A DNA stretch of 64,000 nt from Eudorina sp. 2006-703-Eu-15 (lineage: Eukaryota > Chlorophyta > Chlorophyceae > Chlamydomonadales > Volvocaceae). The stretch is taken from contig BDSI01000035.1 in assembly GCA_003117195.1 (NCBI GenBank), positions 680,001-744,000 on the forward strand. Direction: 5' to 3'. Below are positions 1 through 12,298 of the stretch, piece by piece (position 1 is the first letter of the stretch; every line of letters starts with the position of its first letter). The notes under the pieces were generated by a model. The model did no database searches, was not told where the DNA came from, and was given only the letters and a program-made list of their open reading frames with translations. Made by a program: the position numbers and the translations under genes.

Positions 1-52
1 CCCGGATCCCGTGGTCGTTCCTGCCCTTGCACGTTGCACCCACCATCGTCAG

Positions 53-3000
53 TGAGCGGGAGGCCATCCTGACGCCGCTGCGGGCTGAGGCGGAGGCGGA
101 GGCCAAGCGGCAGCGAGCCGCCCAGAAGGAGGCGGCCGGCGCCGCGGCCAGCACCAGCGGGAAGTCGGCCCCGGCGGCGGCGGAGGGCGCGGGGCCGGGG
201 CCTGGTGCGGCAGCGGCCAAGTCGAGTCAGGGCCCGGAGCAGCCGTCAGGTTTCGTGCCCTTCTATCGTGAGTAGCTTCGCGCGGGCGAGACGCAGACGT
301 GGACACGCGGGGGTTTCAAGAGGTGGACCCGCCGGGTTATGTGTTTAGAAGAGGAAGGAGCCCGCCCGACCGATCCCGGGTTATGAGGCAGGCACAGCAG
401 GGTTACGTGTGTGTTAGCGAGAAAGCCCGCCCGACCGATCCCGGGTCGGGGTTGTGTGCGGGTATGTGGGAAGGGTCGGTGAGGCGGGACGCCTGGAAAT
501 GGTCCCCTAGAGCTAGCCTCTCCCGTATGAAAGTGTCCGCCAGTACCCCCATTTCCTATACCCCCATTTCCTATACCCCCATTTTCTATACCCCCATTTC
601 CTATACCCCCATGGTCCCCCCGCTCCCTTCTCCGTCACCCCCTTCCGCTGCAGTGCGCAAGCAGCTCGGGCTGGACAAGCAGCATCAGAGGCGGCTCAAG
701 GGGGAGGTCCTGCGCACGTTGGAGTCCATTTACGACCGGACGCCCTTTCCCTCGGGGGAGGTCATCCGGTGGGTCGTAGCGGGTCGCGGGAGGGCGACCT
801 GGGTCGCTGACGTAGCCACAATGGTGGTGGTGGTGGTGGTGGTGGGCCAGGCGTGGCGAAGCCCGCGTGCTCCGTGCTGTGCGGCGCTGCCGCGGAGATG
901 GGGCAGGGGTAGCGCCCCACTGCCCGTTGTGGGGCACTCCTCCAGCGCCCCCGGTCTCCCCTACCGGGTGTCACCACCGCAGCATGCTGCCACCACCGCA
1001 GCTTGCCACCACCGCAGCATGCTGCCACCACCGCAGCATGCTGCCACCACCGCTTGCCACCACCACCGCTTACCACCACCACCGTTTGCCACCACCGCCG
1101 CTTACCACCACCGCAGCTTGCCACCGTTCACCACCATTTGACCATTACCACCAGTGTCCCTCCTACCATCAACGACAACCTCCTCTTAACTGCCACCTCT
1201 GAACGACGGCCTGGCCCTCCCCCCAGCGGCCTGTTTGAGCTCCACCGGTTGCCCAAGGAGGTGGCCACTGAGTGGTTCGCGGCGCGGAGGGCGGCCGATG
1301 GCATCAGCTCGTCCACTCAGAAGAGGGCGGGGCGGACCAGTCTGAGGGAGAAGGACAGGGATTTGGAGGTGCGCGCGTGTTTATGTATGTGTATAGGAAG
1401 GTTAAATGTAGGAGGATTGAATATAGGAAGAATAAATATGAAGACTGTGGGGGAAGTCGGAGGACTACGTGTTTGTGCCGAGGAAGCCGCCCGACCTCAA
1501 TGTTTGCGTGGGAGGGGGAGAGGTAATTGCGCGCGGGTGGGTGTGCGTATGATAAATGATGGTGGGTTCATGTGTCATGGATGGCGGGGGTTTGAAGGAG
1601 ACATGGCAGGGACGGCCGGGGGCGAGGTCGCTGTGCAGGACAATAGAATGGTGGGCCAGGGGGGTGGAGTGTGTCGACGTGGATGGGGCGGTGAATACAC
1701 GGGGCCCCAGGGTATGCGGGGGGCAGATGGTGACCCATGGGTCGATGGTGACCCATGGGTCGATGGTGGCCCATGGGTCACCGCCGTCCAGCTTCGGCTT
1801 TTCCGGTTCTGGCACAAAGGGACGCGCGGAGACCCCGGAGGCCTTATCCGCCCCTGGAGCTGCACCACACCGCGGGCCACGTGGCTGAACGCCCTGGGCC
1901 CCCCTCCGTCTCTTGCCGTACATGCACAAGGCCCCATTCCTGATTTATTATCGTAGCATGATCGTATTATGCAATGTACCAACCGGGTCCTTGCGTCGGC
2001 AGTCGGCGGGTGGCTGCCTAGCCTAACGAACCCTTACACCATGTACCGTGTGCCGCCTTCCCACCACCATGTGCGCCCCGGCTCTTGTGTAGGGCGCCTT
2101 CAGCGGGGGCCCTGGGGAGGACGGCGACGGCTACGATGACGGCAGCGGCCTCGACTCCGCGCCAGACGGTGTGCATCTGAGGCAGACGCGGTCGCGTACG
2201 TCCGCCCAGCCGCAGCCGCCTCAGCCGCCACAGCCGCAGCAACAGCCGGCTGAGCCGACTGAGCCCGTGGTAAGGTATTTGTTGGTGTTGTGTGGTGTGT
2301 GGAGTTTTACTGTTATGATCTGTGTGTTACGACCAGCCCCAACAGCATCCCCATCGCAAAGCCGCAAGGTCAAAACTTCAAACCCCCGCGGGTGCCATCT
2401 TTGCCACCTGGGCATTCCCCCCTCCCCCATCCGCCGGTGAAACATCTAGCACACAACGGACCCTATGCCCCCGGCCTACATGCCCGCGGCCCTGCCAGCG
2501 ACCTCTAGAACAAAAACGCGCGCCATCGGAAACCACTACGGGTTCGTTGTTCGTTGTTTCGTTGTTCGTTGTGGTCCAGGTGGTGACGCTGAGTCGGCGG
2601 GAGATGGCGGCGCTGCGCTCCTCGCTGCCCAGCCCCACCAAGCACAAGGGCCGCACGATGGCGGAGAAGATGGGGGTCAAGACAGGTGGGTGCGGGGAGG
2701 GGGGAGAGGATTCAAATTGACGAGGGGGCTAGGGCCGGCCCGGCAATGCGGGAGGGAGGAATGGCAGCATACCATGGCCCAGACCGCGGGAGGGGGGAGA
2801 GGACATTTTTTTTGCACAGCGAGCGATCCATTTCCGCACGGCGATCCATAGCCGCAACCTGGGGGCTGGCGCGTGGGGCGGTTGTGCTGATACCGGGGTT
2901 GGTTGAAGGGGCGCGGGGCCGTGGGCAGCGCGGCGGGTTTGACGCAGTCGAACAGGCGGGAGTGGCCGTCCACGTTCTGCGTCCGGCGGCGGTTACCGTA

Positions 3001-4384
3001 ACCCTTGCCCGGCAACGGATTCCAAGCGGTGCTGCCGGAACCTGCGGCAATAAACGCAAGCCGAAACAAATGCAAAACAATCCGCCCCCGGCGGCCAGTG
3101 TCTACCTCACAAGAGGACAGGTACCTGCGGGTGGCAGAGCGAGTGGGGTAGTCGGTTGGGCTGCCGGGCCCCATCCGACAGGAGTGGCCGTGCAAAATAA
3201 AATAATTTCATGTGCGAAAGACAATGTTATTATAAAATTCTTGGACCAGCCGGCATGTCAGCGTGTGCCGTCGGAGCTGATCGAGGTCTAAATGATTGTT
3301 TTGTTTTTTATGGCACCAAACCGCGAAACCGCGAGACAGTTGCCAGCCATGATCGTGAATATACGAATCCTAAGGTGGTGGGAAAGAATTGACATGGATG
3401 TAACGCAAAGTTGCATTAAGCTTGGCCATGTGCACATGGAAATCAGCCACACCTGAATGGCCCCAAGGATATAATTTTTGTTGGAGTTCCCAGAAAGTAA
3501 CTCCAGAAAGTAACTGTGGAACGGCGTCGGCGAAAACTCGATCATCGTACTCCGTCTGGACTGACAGTATCCTGCTCGTATCCGGAGTACTTCTGCCGTC
3601 TCCTCTCCGTACCCCAAGTACGTCGGTCAAACGTGCCTACTTGCTTTGAGCTAACGTGGCCGCCGAGTGGCACACGGGGACGGGAAGATCCCTGTAGGCC
3701 GAATTCCCGTGCAGGGCATCGCAGGGGTGAGCGCTTCCCTGACGTGGTGCACGTACCGAGTCGCTGGCGGCGCGGCTGCGCGGCTTTGAATTAAAAGATC
3801 GATTATCATCGCGGCCTATCCCAAAAAATAACCTTTGAAGATTCCCTAGACTTCCTGGAATTCCAAGACTATCGGAACCCCAAAACTCCTCCAAGATGCG
3901 TCTGCGTCGCGACGCATCAAGCAGGCAAGCAACTACATTGGTGTTGGCTGCTTCGACAGGCGCCGAGCCCGAAGTCAGCCTTACCAGTCCAGTTAACAGT
4001 TCAGTGGAGCAAACGCATCTCCTGCGGTCCCCTGCAGCTCACCCGATGATACGTGGCAACTAGGAAGCCCCGTTCCCGACTCACCCCCTCCCACCCCTTC
4101 CATGGCTGACAGGTCCCGGGGAGGCGGCCACCCAGATCGGCAACGTGCAGTACGTCGAGGCGGTGCCTGCCGCACCTGCGGGCGACAGGGTACGGGCGTC
4201 CTGGCGCTTCCGCGCGTCGTCGGGACCTTCCACGGCCGGCGGCGGCGGCGGCAGTGGCGGTGGCGGCTCGGCGACGGCGGCGGGCGGGCGGCGGCTTCGA
4301 CTGCGGGGCCGACCGACGGGTCGCGGAGTCGGCGGTGACGGCCGCGCGGGCGGTGTTTTCCTCGACGATGAAGAAGACGAGTAG
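53..4384 (+). CDS. OCP3-like homeodomain protein, 5' end missing
   Basis: Six exons join in phase: 53-267, 654-768, 1227-1368, 2093-2269, 2580-2685 and 4113-4384 (stop TAG), giving at least 341 residues. The start lies left of the window or in an unseen exon; TCGTCAG at 46-52 is the likely first acceptor. Exons 2-3 encode a divergent homeodomain: EVLRTLESIYDRTPFPSG, then LFELHRLPKEV and the recognition helix ATEWFAARRAADG. The WFxxxRA end and the length match the plant OCP3 family, nuclear regulators of stress and defence genes in Arabidopsis. The Asn that normally contacts DNA (WFxN) is Ala here. The rest is low-complexity: an acidic GEDGDGYDDG stretch, a Pro/Gln block, a basic PTKHKGRTMAEKM block and a final FLDDEEDE. 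The last intron is long (1427 nt) and lower in GC, so the last exon is the least secure. OCP3 identity is inferred from the homeodomain only. Confidence 0.6.
341..433 (+). repeat. Two adjacent copies of dispersed repeat family A
   Basis: Copies at 341-368 and 407-433 each have a GTGTTTAG/GTGTGTTAG head, a short A/G-rich spacer and a CCCGCCCG tail; both are followed by ACCGATCCCGGGT. They sit in intron 1 of the homeodomain gene. Similar units occur at 5636, 6568, 13661, 19111, 23626, 56000, 56052 and, more weakly, 57301. Confidence 0.6.
544..611. repeat. 15-bp tandem repeat in intron 1
   Basis: About 4.5 copies of a 15-bp unit (TACCCCCATTTCCTA) lie just upstream of the exon 2 acceptor at 653. 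One copy carries a C-to-T change. The block may serve as the polypyrimidine tract. Confidence 0.9.
960..1140. repeat. CCACCACCG-type degenerate triplet repeat
   Basis: A degenerate array of CACCACCGC with interspersed GCAGCATGCTG units fills the middle of intron 2. It is open in several frames on both strands only because it is a triplet repeat; I do not read it as coding. Confidence 0.8.
1728..1779. repeat. 18-bp tandem triplication of the GACCCATGGGTC palindrome
   Basis: Three 18-bp units (spacer GATGGT plus the palindrome, the third with one mismatch) lie in intron 3 of the homeodomain gene. This is a tandem form of the 12-bp palindrome that is dispersed through the window. Confidence 0.9.
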
Positions 4385-4713
4385 GAGTTCGGCGCGACTG
4401 CCCAGATGTGGCAAGATGCGACATCCGGCTGTGGGAAGGGCTCTCAGATGGTCAGATGGGATGCATCGCGCGCGCGCCTCCACTCAACGATGGGCATCTG
4501 CCACCTGTCGCCGCCGCCGCCGCCGCCTGGGAGACGCCTTGGTCTGGTTTCTCCGCCCATCAGCGCTTCCCGCAGCCTCGGGTGTCGTACAGGCGACGTC
4601 AGTGATCTGCTTTAATTGCCGTACAGTCAGTCGGCGTGTGCCCCATGCAATTCCACTGAGCCACAAAAGGTGTCCGGACAAGCGAGACAAACAACGCGAA
4701 CCCAGCGGGGGCC

Positions 4714-4715
<2 letters not shown>

Positions 4716-4790
<75 letters not shown>

Positions 4791-4804
4791 TCGCGCGCGC
4801 GCGC
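4716..4804. repeat. (GT)37 microsatellite followed by alternating CG
   Basis: Thirty-seven uninterrupted GT units (4716-4789) are followed by TC and then about 13 nt of alternating C and G. Alternating purine-pyrimidine DNA of this kind can adopt the Z form. A mirror-image arrangement lies at 56125-56200. Confidence 0.97.
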
Positions 4805-5195
4805 GTGTGTCTTTGAGACCCGCGTTCGCCCGGCCGGGGCCGGTTGTGTGTGCCGTTTAAGGTCCTGCCCTGCGGCTGAAGCCGGCGGCGGTGCTGCCCT
4901 GGTTACAGACAGCGGGCTGCAGTGGATGCGGATGATCGTGGGTGCATTCCGGTCGGGAGGCCGGGCGGCCGGGAGCGGGCCGGATGACGTGATGATGGGC
5001 AGCCGCCCCGATGACGGGCTGTCCCGATGCGCTGTTGGGGTGGGCAGCCCCGAGGGGCCCTGGTCGGTGTGACAGATCTGTCTGTCTGTCTGTCTGTCGG
5101 GCGCGGTCCGGCGGGGCCTCAGTGAGTCAAGAGTGCGGTGTCCCTCCCTCGGAAGTGAACCGAACGGCCTCTCCAGCCCGTCCCCGTCCCCGTCC

Positions 5196-5231
5196 GCCCT
5201 TTGCCCCTTTGCCCCTTTGCCCCTTTGCCCC
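5196..5231. repeat. 8-bp tandem repeat (CCCCTTTG)
   Basis: About four perfect copies of an 8-bp C/T-rich unit lie in the intergenic region. A family B copy follows at 5411-5430. Confidence 0.9.
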
Positions 5232-7224
5232 GCGGTGGCTCGCCAGTCGCCACCAGCAAGGGTCTCGCCACCAACAAGGGTCGACCCCATCCACCCCCGG
5301 GCTCCCCTTCATATCGCCACCGGTCTCCACCACTCGGTCCCAGGCCATGGCACGCCCTGGCACGCGGTCCCAGACCATGACCCGTACCAATATGCGACCT
5401 ACCACCCGTGTGAATGAATGAACGTTACAGTACCCGTATGCCACCCACCACCAATGCCATAAATACCGTCACAATGTCGTCACCGCCGCACGGCCGCTGC
5501 CCCACCAGGCGCGCACCATGCGCGCACCCCTCCACCCTTCACACTCAGGCCGCCACCCGCTTGGGGGTCCGGACCGCGGTCGCTGGTCACCGCCGTGCGC
5601 GGAAGGCCTGGTCTTTGCCACTTGGAGAGGGCGAGTGGGTTTTAGAAAGTAAAACCCGCCCGACCCAAACCCGTCGGACGAGCGCACCCTATCCGATAAA
5701 TATGTATCGCCGCCCTCCTCCTCCTCCTCCTCCTCCTACTCCTACTCCTAGGTGAGGCGGGTCAGCAGCTCAGCACCCAAGGCAGCGGGTCACCGGCGGG
5801 CAGCCAAAGCGGACGAATGCGGTGAAGCTGCTGCCGGCCGGAGGCGCCGGCCACAAACCTGCGTCCCAGCACCCCAGCACCCACACACACACGCACCCGG
5901 GCCCCGCAACGCCCACTTGTGTGTGTTTCGTTCCACACGAAGCCTCCTCGCCGGGCACCCTCCCGCCGACGGCCCTCGGTGGGCCCCCTCCTCCGCGGCA
6001 CAGGGGGACAACCTCTGCCCTACCCGTGCACACATGCCCCATGCCGCACGCCGCGTGCCGTGTGCGTGCCAAACACACCGCATGTTCCCCCGGACGACTC
6101 CCCCGGAGCAGTAATAGATGTTGACCGCCTCCCTGGTGCCACAGGTGCCCAAGCCGTGCCCCCGTCCAGCCGTCCAGAGCGCGCGCAGCAACGGGCTGCG
6201 GTGCCGGTGGTCATCAGGTGTGATGACCACGGCCGCCCGACGAGGCGGCATCCAGGCAACGTTGTCCGGAGGGGCTGTCGATTAGGGGGATAGGGAGGTG
6301 GACCTGGGTGCCGGACGCAATAAGCACCTCCATAAGACAGCGGTCCCGCGGTCAGGGGTCACTACATCGCACGGCATGTGTACGACATTCCCCCCGCCCC
6401 GCCGACCGAGGGACATTCGGATGGACGGGTGTGCGCGCACACATACACACACATGCGTTCTTCCTCGGACACATACCGCATTGCCTTTCGGAGAATACAC
6501 AAGGGGGTCGGCTCGCCTTCGCCCTTCAAAACCACACATTCACACACAAACACACACATTCAACGGCCGGGCGGGTTTCATTTCTAAACACACATTCAAC
6601 CCGGGTCGCTTCAGCCACTCCCCAGAGAACGCTAGAGTACGACAGTAGAGTACGACACAGCGCCGGTGGTGATACCGCCACCTGCGGTCTCGTCATCATC
6701 ATGGCCATCGGATGTCGTACACCAGGGAACGGGAAATGGGGCCCCATGCAGCTCGCGACGCCGCCCCCGGAATCGTGTACGACGCCGCGCCTCGTACACG
6801 GTGCACGACATCGTACACGCGCACACCGCACGCGTGCATGAACGCGCAGTTCTCAAAGGTAGTACGGAGGTGCTGCGGTTGCTGTTGGTAGTTGTTGTTG
6901 GCAGTTGGCCTTTGTAACCGTCAACCACCCTTTTGTGTCGTCCGCCGGCCCCCCGGGAAAAACGGACAACGGTGAGGAGCTGCCGGAGGCTTCTTAGACA
7001 GCATCCAAGTCTGCATTCGCGGGTCTCCAGCATTGGGAGATGGATGGATGAATGGAGGGAGGGAGGGAGGGAGGGGCCAGACAGCCCAGCCCTTCTGACA
7101 CCGCCCAACGCGGCCGCCTGGTGCGGCCCGTGGGGCGCCCCGGTCGGCAAGAAGCGCCGCCCCGGTGACGTTCGTCGCCGCAAGGCGGAAGGACCCCCGC
7201 GAACGCGACCTGGCTGTCCCCGCC

Positions 7225-10200
7225 CTACCGCGGCCGTTGGTGGTTCTGCTGCCCCTGGGCCTGCGTGCTTTGCTGCTGCTGCTGCTGCTGCTGTTTCTGT
7301 AGTTGTTGCTGTTCCTGTTGCTGCTGCTTGCGCTGCTGCTCCTTGAGGTGCTCGCCGGAAACTGCCAGCAGCCAGGCCAGTACGGCGTCGTACGCCGCGA
7401 AGGTGATGGCAGCCGACGGCGCCGCCTGCGGAGAAAGTGGTCAGGACGGTCGCGCGGTTTCCAGCGCCACCACAGGGAGCGTCACGGGGAGGCGGGAGCC
7501 CGATGATGGCAGATCGCTGCTGAGGGTCAGATAGGGCGCACCAAACTCTTCTGATTCCCACCCTGCCCAACGCCCACCCCACCACCAATCTCCTTTGATC
7601 CCAACCCCCAAAGCCCCCTCCCCACACATCCCCACACACCAGAACGCACCCATTGCCCCGGCAGTCAGCGCAGTTGGTACCCATTGCCCACGCCTCCACG
7701 CCTCCCTGGCCCTCCCGGCAGCAGCACCCTACCCCACCGCAAACCCCCCCCACCGCATTCCCACCCCCACCCCCCCCCCAACCCCACCTTGACGATGGAC
7801 GGTACGCTGCCCTTCCACAGCCCCAGCAGCCCCTCCGTTCGGTAGATGTGCACCAGACTCTCGCCGAGCGACCGCATCGCGAAGCCCGCCTCCACACGGG
7901 CGCCGTACCTAGTCGTACAGAGGTGCCGTACCACCGTACCGCATTAAAATAGACACAGAGGGAGGAGGCGGACGAGCTTCAAGCACTCGGATGCACCGCA
8001 CCGTGCGCCTCGCAGGCGTTCCCCCCGGCTGCTCCTTACAGGAGCGACCTCCCACCACCCGCCCACCCACCCGCCCGCCCGCCGGCGGCCTCTGCTATGA
8101 CCCACCCCATCCGACCCATCCTCTTTCTGCCCCCGTCCCCTTCCTCGCTTTTCGGCCGCCACCCGTCCCCATCCCTCCTCCCTCCTCCCTCCTGCTCCTT
8201 CCTACAGCTCCGTCCGTGCTCCGCCGCGCCCGCATATCCGCCCTCGCGGACAATCGTCTTCGTCTAAAATCGGCCTGTGTGCCTGCTTTGGCTTTTTGCT
8301 CAGGCGCTTTCTGGTTGCTCAGGCGCTTTCCGCCCCCTCCCCTCCCTCCCCTCCCCTCCCCTCCCCTCCCCTCCCCTCCCCTCCCCTCCCCTCCCCTCCC
8401 CTCCCCCCCCCTCCCTCCCCTCCCCTCCCCTCCCCTCCCTCCCCTCCCCTCCCCTCCCCTCCCCTCCCTCCCCTCCCCTCCCCTCCCCTCCCCTCCCCTC
8501 CCCTCCCCTCCCCTCCCCTCCCTCCCCTCCCCTCCCCTCCCCTCCCCTCCCCTCCCCTCCCCTCCCCTCCCCTCCCCTCCCCTCCCTCCCCTCCCCTCCC
8601 CTCCCCTCCCCTCCCTCCCCTCCCCTCCCTCCCCTCCCCTCCCCTCCCTCCCCTCCCCTCCCTCCCCTCCCCTCCCCTCCCCTCCCCTCCCCTCCCCTCC
8701 CTCCCCTCCCCTCCCCTCCCCTCCCCTCCCCTCCCCTCCCCTCCCCTCCCTCCCCTCCCCCCCCTCCCTCCCCTCCCCTCCCCTCCCCTCCCCTCCCCTC
8801 CCCTCCCCTCCCCTCCCCTCCCCTCCCCTCCCCCCCCCCCCCCTCCCCCCCCCCCCTCCCCTCCCCTCACCTGAGTGACCGCCGCAGCCCCGCCACCTGG
8901 TACCGCTTCTTCGCCACATCCAGGGGGTGCGTCGCGAGTTTGGCCAGCAGCCCCGCAAGCAGGCCACACGCGAACGCCTGCACCCGACTGGACTGCACAC
9001 CCGGCAGCAAGGAGATGGGCGGCGCGGGCGCGGGCGCGGGTGCGGGCGCGCCGCCTTTGGAGGCGCCCAGCTCAGAAGCGTGCCGCGCCTGGTGTGTAGA
9101 TGCGTCGCCGGCGGCGGCGGAGGCGGGGGCGGAGGCGGAGGCGGTGCTGGCGGCGGCGACCGCCGCCGCCGCCGCCGCCATGTCGTGCTGGTAGCGGTGG
9201 CGCGCGTCGTCGACGAGGGCGTTGAGGGCGTCGTACAAGCCGAACTGGAGGGCGGCGTACGGCATGATCTCCACGAGCGTGACGCCGAGGCCGCTGTACA
9301 GCCCGGCGATGCCGCGCTGCGCGATGATGCCCCGAGCCGCGTCCCACATGTTACGATACACCTGGTGGGGGGGGCCAGGAGGGGCGGGACGAGGGGAGCG
9401 ATGGGGTTGGCTGCCCGGCTGCTGCTGCTGCTGCGGCGGCGGCGGCGGCGCACCGGCTCATCTGAATGACTGTCTCAACTGGGGACGTCACCGGTGGTAC
9501 GGCAATGACGGCATCGGCGGCGAGCCAACGGCAACGGGAGCTGTCGCGCTCCGTCGTCATCTCCCGTGCCTCAGTGCTTTCGTACACACACAAAACACAC
9601 ACACGGGTCACCACACGTGTCTACAGAAATACGGCAAAACACACACACGGCAAAACACACACACGCCACCCCTACTCCCCAGCCCCCCCGGTCCCCACCC
9701 GCGGCTCCCCCTGGGCCGCCAGGGTGGTTCTCAGCAGGTCGAAGGGGTACGACGCCACCGTGGCAGCTGCCCCCGCCAGGGCGCCGCTGGCCAAGGAGAC
9801 GAGCGGCCCATTGCCCGGGTTGCCTGCGAGTTTCACCGGGGGTGGGGGGGACGGGGAGGAAGGGGCCCTGTAGCTGTTGCAGCGAATTGTGCGATTGTAC
9901 GGCATCAGGAGCGCCAGGGCGACGTCAGGTTCTACTTCGGGGGGGAAGCGCGGCTCCGCACTGCGGGGTGCTGCCAGAGCTATATGGTTTGGTTGGGTGG
10001 CTGGGTTTCTAGGAGGGGATGGAGGCGATGCCGGTGGCCCTCGGTGGGGGGAGGTGCGTGTCGTGCCCGCGCCTGTGGGGCTGATCCAGAGGTCCCACGC
10101 ACCGCCCGCCAGCATGCGCCGGGACGTACCCGTCAGCCCGTGCGCGGCCGCCGCCTGCCGAACCTGCTGCAACGCCACGAACTGTACGGCAGTGTACGGC

Positions 10201-11094
10201 ACCGTGAGCAGGAGGCCCGGCACGGTGCCCCTCCACAGGCCCTGCGGCGATGCGCGGAGGGGCGAGGGGGGTCGCGGAGGGGCGGAGGGGTGTGAGGGGT
10301 TGGGGGCCACGGTGCGGGCAAGCGGGGTTGCCACGGTGTGCAAAATACACTGGCGGGTCGGAATCGATCCGCCGACGTCACAGGATCTTTAAAGATGAGG
10401 TGCGGCTGATCGCAGCGGTACGGATGCCGCCGCGCGGACCCTCGATGGTGGGTGTTGCTGTGACCCGCGGGTCAGTGTCGTCATCGCGTCGGAGCCACCC
10501 CCATCGTGTGTGAGACCGGGTGGAGCGTCCGCGCTGGACACACACACACACACATACACACACACAGTCGGCAGTTCAAGAGTCCTCGCAGGGTTCCCGA
10601 GGCAAGGGAAGTAGGTGAGTGGACGGGCGCCATGCGAACAAGGGCGAACAAGGCTGTAAATGCAGTCCCGAAATGCAGTCCCGAAATGGGGGAAGATTGT
10701 GTTAATGGACGGGGTCAAAGAGGAGGGCCGGGCAGTCTAGGGAGGGGTGTCCGACAGCAGCCGCCGCCATGGCATCGAAGCATTGAACAGCAGGCTGGTC
10801 ACGGCGCCCCGGACCTACCCCGCCCCGCCCCGCCCCGCGTACCTGCACGCCCTCCTCCCGGAGGATGGTGGTGAAGGCCTGGCCGAAGCCCGTGTACTTT
10901 GAGCGCTGCCCGGGTTGGGGCGGCACCCCCATGATGGGTTCCAGTTGGACCTGGAATCGGATCTTGATGACGTCCAGCGGGCCCGTCAGGACGCGCGCGA
11001 TGCAGCCCGCGATGGCCCCCGCGGTCGCGTCGATGACCATCCGGCGAACCCCCTTTTCCTCCTTGCCGCCTTCTTCGGTGGATACATGCACCAT
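7225..11094 (-). CDS. Mitochondrial carrier, thiamine pyrophosphate (SLC25A19/TPC1) type
   Basis: Six exons on the minus strand, in order 11094-10843, 10241-10130, 9823-9699, 9361-8871, 7908-7788 and 7425-7225, join in phase into 433 residues. All three carrier repeats carry the Px[DE]xx[KR] signature: [20 protein letters not shown] and [10 protein letters not shown]. Other family features are [21 protein letters not shown] and [12 protein letters not shown], and the last helix begins [15 protein letters not shown]. Family knowledge: these inner-membrane carriers exchange cytosolic thiamine pyrophosphate for matrix nucleotides. The TPC assignment rests on the [10 protein letters not shown]...YGARVE segment and the last helix. 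Oddities are an Ala/Pro-rich insertion of roughly 70 residues before repeat 3 and a C-terminal Gln-rich tail encoded by CTG triplets near 7266-7330. Intron 4 holds a 530-bp CCCCT tract. The ATG at 11094 gives a short pre-repeat leader (VHVSTEEGG); the frame stays open upstream, so a longer start is possible. Confidence 0.9.
8335..8868. repeat. 530-bp polypyrimidine CCCCT/CCCT tract
   Basis: Almost pure C and T on the plus strand, with CCCCT units interrupted by CCCT and short C runs. It lies inside intron 4 of the carrier gene, so the transcript carries an equally long GGGGA tract. The long open frames here (Pro-Leu-Ser or Gly-Glu-Arg) are artefacts of the repeat. Confidence 0.97.
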
Positions 11095-12298
11095 CGTGTT
11101 TGTGTTGCTGCAGCCTACAGATGCCAAGTGAAGCGCGAGTGGAGATGTCCGGTGGTAATTCTCCGAAACGGTCCCGTCCCAAGGGGCGGCGGCTGGATTG
11201 TAGGGTAAAATTAGGTCCTTGGTTGGGTTCAGAATTTTAACTACAAGCTGCCATCCTGGCCAGCAGGATGCACTGCTCGTGCTTACTACAGCAGCTCCGG
11301 CAGGGATGCGTACAGTGATGCAGTCGCGCGTGCGGCTGTCAGACGATATCAACATTAACAATGCGCGTGCTAATGTTAGAGTCTGACGCGTTAGGCCAAA
11401 AGTGATACGGCTTCCACTGACTGATCAACCGATCCAACATTCACAGCGCTTCGCACATTTAGCGGCTCTCCCACATCTGTTCACATGAATTTTCAGTGTG
11501 TTAAGAAGGGTGCAATATGCGTTGGGTTGGCGGTCTGGCGGACGCCGTCAAAAAACGGCCAACGATCAACCTATACCGAACCATCGTCAGACACTTGCGG
11601 ACCAGCCGACAAACGGACAAATCACAGGCTTTCGATCGGAAACCCATTGCGTCTTTGTTGCTCTCAGACATCGTCTGTGGCCCGTCTGAAGGATTTCATG
11701 CGCACCGATATCGTTGACGATCCTCCGTCGTAGTATCACAGCTCAGTGCAATATTATAAGGGTTTTAAAAGTATTGATCACCTTGGTACAGCATCGTCCT
11801 CGGGCGCGAAATTGTTTTGTGGCTGTGGTCAAGCTACGGCGAACAACGCTGGGCGGTTTGCCATTTTAGTCAATCGTCCATTTCAAATGGAGGCAATGCT
11901 GAGGACGCTTGCCAGGACCAGGGGCCAAGGTGGGGACATGCTGCCCGCAATGAGTTGCTGCCACAGTGACGCCCAACCATGCTCTCGAATCATTGATAAC
12001 TTTTTTCCGCTCGCAACGACTCCCGCCGCTACGTTCCACTCCTTATTTTAAATCAAACAGTGACCACACCATTCGCACTTCTGGGTCAGGGCCCATGGCC
12101 CCGTCCACCCGTCCACCCCATCCAGGTCCTCCTTTCCTGAGCTGCACCTGGCCCCGTTTCCCCTCTCCTTGCCTTCCCCTCCCCTTGCCTCCCCATCCCC
12201 TTGCCTCCCCTCCGCTTGCCTCCCCCACCCCATCTCGGTTCCCCAATCCATACCCCATCTCCGCCTCGCCTCCGCCGAACCCCCTTTCCGTCCCGCAG
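11095..12298. other. Divergent intergenic region between carrier and DEG9 genes
   Basis: About 1.2 kb. The left two-thirds has more balanced base composition and should contain the carrier promoter. From about 12160 it becomes a CCCCTTGCCTC-type pyrimidine stretch with part of family C at 12235-12256, ending in a good acceptor (TTTCCGTCCCGCAG) at 12298. A missing first exon of DEG9 probably lies here. Confidence 0.5.

Larger units (their letters stand above)
4385..7224. other. Convergent intergenic region, 2.8 kb
   Basis: This lies between the 3' ends of the homeodomain gene and the thiamine-pyrophosphate carrier. It holds a long GT/CG tract, a TGTC run near 5080-5099, an 8-bp CCCCTTTG array, CA-rich stretches near 5880-5900 and 6440-6600, and family A and B repeat copies. 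Open frames are low-complexity and I see no gene. Confidence 0.7.

Noticed and set aside
960..1140. His/Pro-rich and Gly-rich open frames in intron 2 of the homeodomain gene
   Set aside because: Triplet-repeat artefact; the homeodomain is continuous only if this segment is removed as an intron.
8095..9453. Very long open frames (Pro-Leu-Ser or Gly-Glu-Arg) across 8.0-9.4 kb
   Set aside because: They follow the CCCCT repeat in all frames and overlap the real carrier exon 9361-8871 on the minus strand.
10350..10400. Possible tRNA fragment (GGATCGATTCC resembles a B box on the minus strand)
   Set aside because: No acceptor or anticodon stem can be formed; a weaker GGCGGGTCGGA match at 33327 is too short to prove a SINE.
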